DNA from: Bacteroidota bacterium | Lineage (GTDB): Bacteria > Bacteroidota > Bacteroidia > Bacteroidales > VadinHA17 | Assembly: GCA_003250475.1 (NCBI GenBank) | Contig: QKGI01000153.1 | Coordinates: 1-45,016 of the forward strand | Direction of reading: 5' to 3' | DNA: 45,016 bases | In this document: positions 16,537-25,827 of the stretch, piece by piece | How positions within the stretch are numbered: position 1 is the first letter of the stretch | Layout: every line of letters begins with the position of its first letter | The notes under the pieces: model-generated | The model's input: the letters and a program-made list of their open reading frames with translations, nothing else | Told to the model about the DNA's origin: nothing | Databases searched by the model: none | Made by a program: the position numbers and the translations under genes

Positions 16537-19491
16537 TCAGGTATTCTTTTCAGCTGCCGGTTTCATGATGACCCCGGTCTTTTTCTTCCCGTCTATCATG
16601 ACCGTCATGGGCAACGGGAACCTCACGTGCCTGATAAGATCATCCTCATATATCCTTTTCCCGCCTGAAAGGAAATCATAGTCTATAAATCCGTCGCCGA
16701 TAAAAGGATTTACTGTAAAATAACCGACCCTGAACGCAGTGAGGTTCTGGAAAAAATGTGTTCCCTGGCTCGGATCGATCCTGTAATTCTCAAGACCGGA
16801 CTCTACAATAATCCTGGCGGCAGATATCTGCTGCCATTTGATGGGTATGCCGCGCCACGGATCACTTGATCCCCATCTGCCGGGACCGATAAGAATATAA
16901 TTCCTATCCTCTTTCAGAAACCTGTCATTGATCCCATTTAGCCTGTCGGCTATCTCCTGGTTTTTAGAAGCCTCAAAATTTTCAGTCCTGATGTAGACAA
17001 GATCACATAACCCATTGACTGTTCCGTTTCCAAGCGCAGAATGCGAGAAAACCACAGTCTCGTCTTCCGGTATCTCCTCCAGTCTGAATTTTATTGTTTC
17101 ATAGTTTTCTACAACGGGGCGTATCTGCAGCAGGTTAAAGTTGACCGGTTTCTTCTTTTCCGGGTCAATATTGGCGGCAAACTCTATCTCCACAGGGTTA
17201 TTCAGTTGTTGCTGCCCGAGCTCGAGTATTGTCTTCAGGATCTCTGCCATCGGAAACAGATCATATTTGAGAATATTGGCAAATGTGATCACCTTCTTGC
17301 CCCCCTCCATGGGTTCGTCCCTGAGCATATCATCCTGGTAGTCATATGTCGAAGCGGCAAAGTCAAGAGACCCGTCATTTTCCGCATCGGTGATCTTAAG
17401 CTTAAGCAGGTTGACAGAATCGTCGGTACTGGGGACAAAGCTTGCCGGGTCAAGATCCAATGCGTAAAACTCCTGTTGGGTTTCGCGCAGTGCCATCTTT
17501 GTATCTGATAGCTGCAGGATTTTGCGCGGGTATTTTGGAGAGAATCTGAGGGCTATTCCCCCGTCAACGATATATTTACCGAGGCCGAAGGCAAGGCTGA
17601 CAAATCCATCCTCAGGTTTTTCCGGTTCCAGGGGATAGAAATTCACGGATCTTGCCACGCCGGAGATGGTCGGGTAGAAGCGGTTGCCATATTGCTGTCC
17701 GCATATTTCCTGTAAGACGACCCCCATTTTTTCCTCCTCGATGACATTGGCAGTGGCCTTCATATAATCCTTGCTGCCCTTAAAAAATACCGAGGCATAG
17801 ACGCTCTTAATGCTTGTGCTCAGCAGGTCGAGCATGATCCCCTCATCCTCAGTTCTGGGTATCATGTAGGTTGAATACACCCCGGCAAAAGGCTGAAAAT
17901 GTGAATCTTCAAGAAGGCTGGATGAGCGTATTGCCACCGGCCCGCGAATTATTGAGATGAAGACAAAAAGATCCTTGTGGATCCTTACGGGCAGCCTGGC
18001 ATTAACGAAAGCATCAAGAATATCGTCATCACTCCTGTCAGACAGGCCAATCCCGTAGAGATTGTTTGTCTCCATGAACTCATCAAACACGTCGGTACTA
18101 AGGACTACCGTTCTGGGTATGGAGACTATGGTATTGCTGAAGCTTTCAAAAAAACTGTTCTGCTTGACAAGGTAATCGAGAAAGGCGAGTCCGCGTGCCT
18201 TACCGCCCATCGAGCCCTCACCTATCCTTGTAAATGCAAGGTATTCATCAAAATGTTCCCTGTAGAAGTCAGCTACTACCCCGTGTCCTTTGTTCCGCCT
18301 GAAGTTGGCAATAGTATCGAAAATAAAGCGCCGGGCCTGGTCAAGGCTTGTAAAGTCGTCAAGGCTTATCTCTTTCAGAAACTCGGCCAGGGAAAAAAGG
18401 GCACGGGCATAAAGCCATTTCGACAGCTGGTTTTTTGACAGGTGGTAACGAAGTGACTCATCAGGTATCTCAAATATCCTGCGTTGAAAATTCTGGAGAT
18501 CGGAGACACGGGCAATCTCTGCGCCAGTTCCCGGGTCAGTGAAAACAAAATCGCCAAAAGAGAAATATTTTCTTAACAGAGCTTTGATCTCCGGCTGCAG
18601 GCCGAAGGATGTATCGCTCAGGAATACCGTTGAATATCCACCGGCAACCTTTTCATTATCAGGATCTGTTGAATGTATTATAACCGGAATGTCACCGTCC
18701 CGGTCTTTTATATGCCTGAAAAAGTCATCTGCGGTATTCCCGGTTTTGATACCGTTCCGGTAAATGTCAAAACAACCGATAACGCCAAGAAGCTGGGATT
18801 TATGTTTTTCATAAAGACTGATGGCGCTTTCAGTGTCTGTTGCAAGGATAATTTTTGGTCTCCCTCTCATCTGCATCATCTTCTGATGCTCATTCAGCCC
18901 TTCAGTCATGTACTCAAGCGACTGTTCGAGGATAATCCGGTACAGGTGACGCAGGGAGACTGATGCCAGCCTGACTGAACTCTCGAAAAGCAGGATTGAC
19001 TGCACCCCTTCGTGCCTGGCATCTTCGTCTACGTTCATCCTGTCCTCAACGAGGCTTATTACCGGGAGAAGAATATTTGTGCTTCCCAGCCAGTTGAACA
19101 CATAATCGATGCACGCCATCTCCTCGGTGTCGAGTCTGAGGGCTATCTCCCTGGATACGGGAGCAAGTATCACTATTGGCTTGTCAGGCCATTCGTTTTT
19201 AATCTTCAGAGAGAGCTCAAACGGGTCCATATCGCTGATACTCAGCATATTTATAACCAGATCGATCTGTCGGTGACCCAGTTCCTTTAATGCCTGTTCA
19301 GCAGAAGTGACATGTATGAACCTTGGAGGGTAACGGAGATTGAATGATACGTAGTCATTGAAAACTTTCTCATCAATTTTCCCGCCCTCTTCCATAATAA
19401 AGGCGTCATACCTGCTGCAGATGAGCAGTACGTACTGTACTCTCTTCTGCATCAGGACTTCGAATGAGGTCTCTCTGAAGATGCTTTTCAC
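16537..19491 (-). CDS. PPDK-type ATP-binding domain protein with two degenerate receiver domains
   Basis: A 984-residue cytoplasmic protein, by its layout a signalling or phosphotransfer protein. Residues 17-150 and 163-315 look like two response-regulator receiver folds, both without the phosphoacceptor Asp (DLVINM at 77-82; VIGC, Cys240, in the second). Residues 424-795 match the pyruvate phosphate dikinase PEP/pyruvate-binding N domain: GGKARGLAF (429-437), GPVAIRSSSLLEDS (517-530), PFAGVYSTYM, and the closing LLQIRPV (787-793). No His swivel domain or PEP-binding barrel follows; instead a C-terminal module (796-984) has IGPGRWGSSDPWRGIPI and GTHFFQNL. It begins 3 bp after the gdhA stop with a GTG; an ATG at 19452 is the alternative. 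It is a shorter paralogue of the divergent 1557-aa protein. Confidence 0.85.
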   Translation of the reverse strand: MKSIFRETSFEVLMQKRVQYVLLICSRYDAFIMEEGGKIDEKVFNDYVSFNLRYPPRFIHVTSAEQALKELGHRQIDLVINMLSISDMDPFELSLKIKNEWPDKPIVILAPVSREIALRLDTEEMACIDYVFNWLGSTNILLPVISLVEDRMNVDEDARHEGVQSILLFESSVRLASVSLRHLYRIILEQSLEYMTEGLNEHQKMMQMRGRPKIILATDTESAISLYEKHKSQLLGVIGCFDIYRNGIKTGNTADDFFRHIKDRDGDIPVIIHSTDPDNEKVAGGYSTVFLSDTSFGLQPEIKALLRKYFSFGDFVFTDPGTGAEIARVSDLQNFQRRIFEIPDESLRYHLSKNQLSKWLYARALFSLAEFLKEISLDDFTSLDQARRFIFDTIANFRRNKGHGVVADFYREHFDEYLAFTRIGEGSMGGKARGLAFLDYLVKQNSFFESFSNTIVSIPRTVVLSTDVFDEFMETNNLYGIGLSDRSDDDILDAFVNARLPVRIHKDLFVFISIIRGPVAIRSSSLLEDSHFQPFAGVYSTYMIPRTEDEGIMLDLLSTSIKSVYASVFFKGSKDYMKATANVIEEEKMGVVLQEICGQQYGNRFYPTISGVARSVNFYPLEPEKPEDGFVSLAFGLGKYIVDGGIALRFSPKYPRKILQLSDTKMALRETQQEFYALDLDPASFVPSTDDSVNLLKLKITDAENDGSLDFAASTYDYQDDMLRDEPMEGGKKVITFANILKYDLFPMAEILKTILELGQQQLNNPVEIEFAANIDPEKKKPVNFNLLQIRPVVENYETIKFRLEEIPEDETVVFSHSALGNGTVNGLCDLVYIRTENFEASKNQEIADRLNGINDRFLKEDRNYILIGPGRWGSSDPWRGIPIKWQQISAARIIVESGLENYRIDPSQGTHFFQNLTAFRVGYFTVNPFIGDGFIDYDFLSGGKRIYEDDLIRHVRFPLPMTVMIDGKKKTGVIMKPAAEKNT

Positions 19492-19494
19492 GGG

Positions 19495-20838
19495 TTACAC
19501 CACTCCCTGGGCCAGCATGGCCTCGGCAACCTTTACAAATCCTCCTATATTAGCCCCGTCAACATAGTTGATGTATCCGTCTTTCTGTGTTCCGTATTTT
19601 ACGCATGTTGCATGAATATCCTTCATGATCTGGTGCAGCCGGCTGTCAACCTCTTCACGGGTCCATGACAGACGCATTGAGTTCTGTGTCATCTCTAGTC
19701 CTGAAGTTGCAACTCCACCGGCGTTTGCTGCTTTCCCGGGGCCAAAGAGTATCTTATGTTTGATAAACACATTCACTGCTTCCGGCGTGGAAGGCATGTT
19801 TGCTCCTTCTGAGACGACGAAGCAACCGTTTTTAACAAGGAGTTCGGCATCGGCACCCGATATCTCATTCTGTGTGGCAGAGGGGAGTGCTACCTGGCAT
19901 GGCACTTCCCATGGTGTGGGTTTACCATCGACATACTGGCACCTGTATTTCTCAGCATATTCCCTGATCCTTCCTCTTTTAACATTCTTCAGGTATTTGA
20001 CGAAAGCAAGTTTCTCTTCGTTAATACCTTCCGGATCGTAAATATATCCGTTTGAGTCAGAGAGAGTAACAACTTTGGCGCCCAGCTGAATGGCTTTTTC
20101 GACGGCAAACTGGGCCACGTTACCCGAACCGGAGACGGTGCATATTTTGTTTTTCAGTGTTTCGCCCCTCGTATTGAGCATCTCCTCGGCGAAATAAACC
20201 TGTCCGTAACCTGTTGCCTCAAGCCTGATAAGGCTGCCGCCCCATTCGAGGCCTTTTCCTGTGAGTACGCCGGTAAATTCATTTCTCAGGCGCTTATACT
20301 GACCGAAGAGGAACCCGATCTCTCTTCCGCCGACACCTATATCACCGGCAGGTACGTCGGTGTTTGCACCCACATGCCTGAACAGTTCGCTCATGAATGA
20401 CTGGCAGAACCGCATCACCTCGTTATCACTTTTTCCCTTGGGATCAAAATCAGACCCTCCCTTGCCGCCACCCATCGGCAGGGTGGTCAGGCTGTTTTTC
20501 AATACCTGCTCGAATGCCAGGAACTTGAGAATACCCAGGTTTACTGTAGGATGGAAACGAAGGCCACCTTTGTATGGTCCGATAGCACTGTTCATTTCGA
20601 TGCGGAAGCCTTTGTTAATCTGGATCTCACCCTTATCGTCCACCCACGGGACTCTGAAGATTATAATTCTTTCGGGTTCAGACATTCTTTCAAGGATTTT
20701 AGCAGAGCGGTACTTCGGATTCTCCATTATGAAAGGCATAAGGGATTCACTTACTTCTCTGACTGCCTGGTGAAATTCTACCTCACCTGGATTCTTGGCG
20801 ATGATCTTCGCCATAAATTCTTCAACGGGATTTGACAT
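19495..20838 (-). CDS. gdhA: NADP-specific glutamate dehydrogenase
   Basis: A 447-residue enzyme, exactly the length of the E. coli hexameric GdhA. It interconverts 2-oxoglutarate plus ammonium and glutamate with NADP(H), and is a main ammonium-assimilation route. Visible signatures are GPYKGGLRFHP (87-97), the catalytic Lys126 in PMGGGKGGSDFDP, DVPAGDIGVGGREIG (161-175), and the nucleotide-binding VSGSGNVAQ. The downstream PPDK-domain gene starts 3 bp after its stop, so both are almost certainly on one transcript. A 13-bp palindrome lies 70 bp upstream of the start. Confidence 0.97.
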   Translation of the reverse strand: MSNPVEEFMAKIIAKNPGEVEFHQAVREVSESLMPFIMENPKYRSAKILERMSEPERIIIFRVPWVDDKGEIQINKGFRIEMNSAIGPYKGGLRFHPTVNLGILKFLAFEQVLKNSLTTLPMGGGKGGSDFDPKGKSDNEVMRFCQSFMSELFRHVGANTDVPAGDIGVGGREIGFLFGQYKRLRNEFTGVLTGKGLEWGGSLIRLEATGYGQVYFAEEMLNTRGETLKNKICTVSGSGNVAQFAVEKAIQLGAKVVTLSDSNGYIYDPEGINEEKLAFVKYLKNVKRGRIREYAEKYRCQYVDGKPTPWEVPCQVALPSATQNEISGADAELLVKNGCFVVSEGANMPSTPEAVNVFIKHKILFGPGKAANAGGVATSGLEMTQNSMRLSWTREEVDSRLHQIMKDIHATCVKYGTQKDGYINYVDGANIGGFVKVAEAMLAQGVV

Positions 20839-21128
20839 AGTTTTTGGTTTTTGAAATGAGTGTTTGTAACAACAAAATTTGGAAATTAAATTTCACTAAT
20901 TTCCATTTGTTTGGCAAACATTATCAGGGATTTTTTTTTACTTTCATCAGAATATAATTTTGATTTATCATTGTGATGAAACCACTGATGATTGCAGGCA
21001 GCTCTGCCTTATTTGTGGTTGTTATGGCAGAGCCTGCCGGCGGGGTTGTGGTTGCTGGTTTTCACGGGGATTACAGGTTGAATTGAATATGGTCCCCGGT
21101 TTATCTCATTTTTTGAAGCGTTAGCAGG
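20839..21128. promoter_or_regulatory. Divergent control region of gdhA and the 1557-aa sensor gene
   Basis: A 290-bp region between divergent starts. Two structures stand out: a perfect 13-bp palindrome TGTTTGGCAAACA at 20908-20920, close to gdhA and overlapping a near-match (TAATGTTTG on the minus strand) to a Bacteroidota -7 box; and a bulged hairpin at 20994-21037 close to the 1557-aa gene (GCAGG + CTCTGCC pairing with GGCAGAG + CCTGC, 3-nt bulge). Neither is followed by a T run. Confidence 0.45.
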
Positions 21129-24100
21129 ATGGAAGATATATCCAGATGGCAGAAGGAGATGCAGAAACTTCTGGCTGAGAAAATTCAAAGCCAGAAGGGG
21201 CTTTCCATTATCTATACCATCAATAAGATTATCAGCAAAAACAAGCCGGTTGAGAACACTCTTCTGGAAATAGTCAGGGAGATCCCCAGGGGCTGGCAGT
21301 TTTCGGAGTATGCCTATTCGCGGATAAAATATGACGGGAAGGAATATAAACCGGAATCGTTCAGGGAGACACGCTGGATACAGAAGCAGATATTTGAGAC
21401 CTATGACAGGAAGTGGGGCGCTATTGATGTCTTTTACACCAAGCAGTTTCCCCGCGCAGATGAGGGACCCTTCCTGCATGAGGAGAGACAGTTGCTCGAG
21501 AATATTGCCACTATTATCTGCAACTACCTCAATTCTCAGAATGCACTTGAATCCGCAGATACTCCCAGGTTAGAGACCACACGTAAGCTCGAAAGCACAA
21601 GAAGGCAGATAGAACAGAAAAATATTGAGGAAACTCTCTCACAGATATGCAGGGACATGCCCAAGTCGTGGAAATACCCTGAATATGCTGTAGGAAGGAT
21701 TTTATATGACGGGAATGAATACATCAGTTCCGATAAAAATATAGATAACGCCGAATACAGCTTACGACAGGAGTTTTTCACCATCGATAACAAATCAGGT
21801 AAGATTGAATTCTTCTACCTGAAGGGATTCCCGTTTGATAACAGGGAGGCTTACCTTAAATCCGAGAGGGAACTTATAACAAACATGGCCAATCTCATTA
21901 CCGGCTTTTTAAATATAATCAAGGGTAATGAGATGAGGCAGCCGGGGGAACGGGACGGACTTCAGTCCACCGGCAAGACAGAAGGCACCAGGATATTTGC
22001 CTGTATCAACGAGATCTCGAAACGCCTGAGAAATGGCGTTTCCATTGAGGTGACCCTCAAGGAGATAATTGAACTGATACCCCGGGCCTTCAGGTACCCT
22101 GAGAATATAACGTGCCGGATCAGGTATGATGGAAAGGACTATTCGTCACCGGGGATGGAAGAGCTACCACTGGTGACCGAGGCAACCTTCAGTACTATCT
22201 CAGGAAAGAGTGGTACAATACAGGTATTTTCCACAGGAGATCATCTCACCGAAGGCGAAGAGCCGTTCCTGGAGGAAGAAAAGCAGTTTGTCGAGACACT
22301 TACATTACTTACTTCTGGCTTCATAAATCTTATCTATGGCCTTGATTCGGTGATAGCTACCGAGAGAGGACTGAAGGAGATAATTTATGAAAAGACCGAA
22401 CGTATAAAGGAGCTGGCATGTATCAACCAGACCACCTCAATACTTCAGGCGGAGAAATCGATAGACAACGCCCTTAAACAGATAGTCTATATCCTTCCCG
22501 ATGCCTGGCAGTACCCGGAGAATACCGTGGCAAGGATAAGCTTTGATGGCAGGGAGTACATGTCGCCGGGATTTATTATCACGAAATGGAGGCAGAGGCA
22601 GCCGTTCCTTACCATCGATGACAGGGCCGGGGAGGTGGAAATATATTATACAAAGGAGTTTCCTGATATTGATGAGGGTCCTTTCATGAAGGAAGAGAGG
22701 GACCTTATAAATAATATTTCAACGCTGATCTGTAATTACCTCAACAGCGTTCAGGGAGAGGTTGCCATAAAGAAGTACAGATCCGATGAGGAGCTGAAAC
22801 AAAAATACCAGGCGGCAAAGGATTTTCTCCTTACAAAACGTAAGCTGCTGCAAAATTTTCTTGAGAAGAACAATTATGACCGCGACATATTTCATGACCT
22901 CATGAAATTCAAGGTCAAGGAGATACTGATCATATCAAACCTGTATGATGCGTACAGCCTGGAGCGTGAGGGCAAGTTTTCAGATTATATCCTTGGGGTT
23001 TACTACCAGCTTAACCTGACTACCATACCCAGGATCACCGGGGTCTCCTCTTTTGAGGAGGCATTCGAGAAACTGTACTCGAGGCATTTTGACCTGATAA
23101 TAATAATGGTTGGTGTCGACAAAAAGGTGCCGATGGAGATTGCAGGCAAGCTTAAGTCGCTTTACAAGTATATACCTATTTATCTGTTGCTCAACAATAA
23201 TCAGTACGTTGAGTTTTTTCAGTCCGAGCAGAAGAGAACCAGCCTTATTGACAACGTTTTTGTCTGGAACGGTGACTCAACGATCTTCTTTGCCATGGTA
23301 AAGCAGCTTGAAGATTATGTCAATGTGGAAAACGACACAAAAATCGGATACAGTCGCATAATCCTGCTCGTTGAAGATTCGGCCAAATATTATTCACGAT
23401 ACATACCTCTTCTCTATCATTGTGTGATGGAGCAGACCAGGCGCATCATCGAGGATGTAAGCACGATGGATGAATTATACAGGGTGCTTCGCCTGAGGGT
23501 CAGACCCAAGGTGCTGATGGCAGCCAATTATGAGGAGGCTATCAGTATATTCAGAAAATACAAGGATTTTTTCCTTTGCCTGATAACCGATGTGAAGTTT
23601 CAGAAGAACGGCAAATTTGATGAGAATGCCGGCTTTGACCTGGTCAGGTATGTAAAGAGCGAGATTTCAGATCTTCCTACCATCATACAGTCTTCTGACA
23701 GGGAGAATGAGAAGCTTGCCACAGACCTTAACTGTGCGTTTATCAATAAGGATTCCGATACGCTTGCGCAGGACATAAGGAATTTCATCAGCTACAATCT
23801 GGGATTTGGCGACTTTATCTACAAGGATGCCCTGGGCAGGACGATCGGGACCGCCAAGAACATGAATGAGTTTGAAGAGCAGCTCCAGTCCATTCCTATC
23901 GAGACCCTTCTCTATCATGCCCGGAAGAACCATTTTTCACTTTGGCTGACAGCACGCGGTGAGATCCAGCTGGCGAGGGAGATAGCTCCCAAGAAGATAA
24001 GTGATTTCAGGGATCCCGAGTCTTTGCGCGATTACCTCGTCGGGATTGTAAAAAAGCTGAAATATGAAAAGAACAAGGGAAAGATCGTAGACTTTGACGA

Positions 24101-25802
24101 GACGCTGCTGCTGGAGGAGAGCAATATCATCCAGCTTTCCCCGGGCGCACTCGGCGGCAAAGGCAGGGGATTGTCATTTATCCACACGCTGATCTACAAT
24201 TTTGATATCTCACTGTATGTACCAGGCATAAACATCAAGGCTCCACGGACCTTCATAATAGGCACGAATGAGTATGATGATTTTCTCGACAACAACAGGT
24301 TGAGAGACAGGGTTTTCACAGAGACCAACTATGATAATATCAAGAGATGGTTCATCGAGGGCAGGCTCTCTGCCGCGCTGGAGTATAAACTGCGTATCAT
24401 ACTTGGCAAAATAAGCAAGCCGCTGGCAGTCCGTTCTTCAGGGCTGTTTGAAGACTCCCTGATGCAACCTTTTGCGGGAATTTTTGAAACATACCTTTTA
24501 CCAAACATACACGAGAACATTGATGTCAGGCTGGAACAGCTGACAGGAGCCATTAAGCTTGTATATGCTTCAATCTTCTCAAATACGGCCCGTGATTATA
24601 TCAGTGCCATCAACTATAAAATAGAAGAGGAGAGGATGGCTGTCATCATTCAGGAGGTGGTGGGGGAACATCATGAGAACTCATATTATCCGCATATCAG
24701 CGGTGTCAGCCAGTCGTACAATTACTATCCCTACGGTCACATGCAGCCTGAGGACGGGTTTGCCGTCACTGCGATAGGGCTGGGCACGTATGTGGTCGAG
24801 GGAGAAAAGGCTTTCCGGTTCTCACCAAAATACCCCATGCTGGAAAACAGCAGCCCCAGAGACCAGTATCTTAATTCACAGGTTGAGCTTTTCGCTGTTG
24901 ACCTGAACAAAAAGGAGTTTAACCTTCTTGAAGGAGATACCGTGGGGCTAGTCAGGCTGACTGTCGAAGATGCAGAAAGACACGGTGTTATCAATCATTG
25001 TGCCTCTGTCTATTCTGCGGAGAATAAATCTATTTATCCTGGGATTGACAGGCCGGGCCCGAGGGTCATCAATTTTGCAGATATACTTAAGTATGAATAT
25101 ATACCTCTTGCCCAATCGCTGACCGAGATACTTGATATTGTCAAGGAGGCACTGGGGACTCCTGTTGAGATAGAGTTTGCCATCGACCTTGAAAAGGATG
25201 CCGACTACAAGGCGTCATTCTACCTGTTACAAATCAAGCCTATAATAGGCGCGGCTATTGACTATGAGGTCAATATGGATGATATTGACAGTTCGCGCAT
25301 TCTCCTTTATACTGAGAAAAGTATGGGTAATGGCATGATCGGCGATATAAGCGATGTGATCTATGTAAACAGGGAGACTTTTGACAAGTCAAAGACTGTT
25401 GAAATTGCAGCGGAGATAGATTCTTTCAATGATGCTATGAAGAAATCCGGAAGGCAATACCTGCTGCTCGGGCCGGGAAGATGGGGAACCAGGGACAGAT
25501 GGATAGGCATTCCGGTCACCTGGCCGCAGATATGTAATGCCAAGGTGATTATTGAGACCAGTCTTGATGATTTTCCTCTTGATGCGTCCTACGGATCACA
25601 TTTTTTTCACAACGTTACGTCGATGAATGTGGGTTATTTCTCCGTTCAGCACAACCAGAAGAATACTATCCTGAACTGGGATATACTGCAGAAGCAGAAA
25701 GTAATAAAACGGGGCCACTATGTGACGCATGTACAGTTTAAGCACTGTCTTACCGTTAAGATGGACGGGAAGAAGAGGATCTCCGTAATTACATGGGAGT
25801 GA
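21129..25802 (+). CDS. Giant sensor protein: four GAF-like domains, two receiver-like domains, PPDK-type ATP-binding domain
   Basis: A 1557-residue cytoplasmic protein. Residues 25-135, 155-262, 286-402 and 425-540 are four copies of a sensor-like module (IPRGWQFSEYAYSRIKYDGKEY opening, EGPFLxEERxLxxNIATxI closing), similar to GAF-like domains found ahead of some histidine kinases. A coiled linker (545-590) leads to a pseudo-receiver (597-735, no Asp: LIIIMVGV) and a second receiver (742-895) that keeps the acidic pair (LLVEDS), Asp821 (LITDVKF), Ser855 and Lys874. Residues 1003-1371 form the PPDK N-type ATP-binding domain (GGKGRGLSF, LAVRSSGLFEDS, LLQIKP). The end (1375-1557) carries LLGPGRWGTRDRW and YGSHFFHN. 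No His swivel or TIM barrel is present. It is divergent from gdhA and its 984-aa paralogue. An AGG lies close before the ATG. Confidence 0.85.
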   Translation: MEDISRWQKEMQKLLAEKIQSQKGLSIIYTINKIISKNKPVENTLLEIVREIPRGWQFSEYAYSRIKYDGKEYKPESFRETRWIQKQIFETYDRKWGAIDVFYTKQFPRADEGPFLHEERQLLENIATIICNYLNSQNALESADTPRLETTRKLESTRRQIEQKNIEETLSQICRDMPKSWKYPEYAVGRILYDGNEYISSDKNIDNAEYSLRQEFFTIDNKSGKIEFFYLKGFPFDNREAYLKSERELITNMANLITGFLNIIKGNEMRQPGERDGLQSTGKTEGTRIFACINEISKRLRNGVSIEVTLKEIIELIPRAFRYPENITCRIRYDGKDYSSPGMEELPLVTEATFSTISGKSGTIQVFSTGDHLTEGEEPFLEEEKQFVETLTLLTSGFINLIYGLDSVIATERGLKEIIYEKTERIKELACINQTTSILQAEKSIDNALKQIVYILPDAWQYPENTVARISFDGREYMSPGFIITKWRQRQPFLTIDDRAGEVEIYYTKEFPDIDEGPFMKEERDLINNISTLICNYLNSVQGEVAIKKYRSDEELKQKYQAAKDFLLTKRKLLQNFLEKNNYDRDIFHDLMKFKVKEILIISNLYDAYSLEREGKFSDYILGVYYQLNLTTIPRITGVSSFEEAFEKLYSRHFDLIIIMVGVDKKVPMEIAGKLKSLYKYIPIYLLLNNNQYVEFFQSEQKRTSLIDNVFVWNGDSTIFFAMVKQLEDYVNVENDTKIGYSRIILLVEDSAKYYSRYIPLLYHCVMEQTRRIIEDVSTMDELYRVLRLRVRPKVLMAANYEEAISIFRKYKDFFLCLITDVKFQKNGKFDENAGFDLVRYVKSEISDLPTIIQSSDRENEKLATDLNCAFINKDSDTLAQDIRNFISYNLGFGDFIYKDALGRTIGTAKNMNEFEEQLQSIPIETLLYHARKNHFSLWLTARGEIQLAREIAPKKISDFRDPESLRDYLVGIVKKLKYEKNKGKIVDFDETLLLEESNIIQLSPGALGGKGRGLSFIHTLIYNFDISLYVPGINIKAPRTFIIGTNEYDDFLDNNRLRDRVFTETNYDNIKRWFIEGRLSAALEYKLRIILGKISKPLAVRSSGLFEDSLMQPFAGIFETYLLPNIHENIDVRLEQLTGAIKLVYASIFSNTARDYISAINYKIEEERMAVIIQEVVGEHHENSYYPHISGVSQSYNYYPYGHMQPEDGFAVTAIGLGTYVVEGEKAFRFSPKYPMLENSSPRDQYLNSQVELFAVDLNKKEFNLLEGDTVGLVRLTVEDAERHGVINHCASVYSAENKSIYPGIDRPGPRVINFADILKYEYIPLAQSLTEILDIVKEALGTPVEIEFAIDLEKDADYKASFYLLQIKPIIGAAIDYEVNMDDIDSSRILLYTEKSMGNGMIGDISDVIYVNRETFDKSKTVEIAAEIDSFNDAMKKSGRQYLLLGPGRWGTRDRWIGIPVTWPQICNAKVIIETSLDDFPLDASYGSHFFHNVTSMNVGYFSVQHNQKNTILNWDILQKQKVIKRGHYVTHVQFKHCLTVKMDGKKRISVITWE

Positions 25803-25827
25803 CAGACAAGTATTTCCCCGATGTTGA

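Noticed and set aside
21009-21479. A 156-codon minus-strand frame opposite the start of the 1557-aa gene
   Set aside because: It is fully antisense to a well-supported coding region and its translation has no recognisable features.
16537-25802. The two PPDK-domain proteins as phosphoenolpyruvate synthase or pyruvate phosphate dikinase
   Set aside because: Neither has the phosphohistidine swivel motif or the PEP-binding barrel after the ATP-binding domain, and both have receiver-like domains in front.
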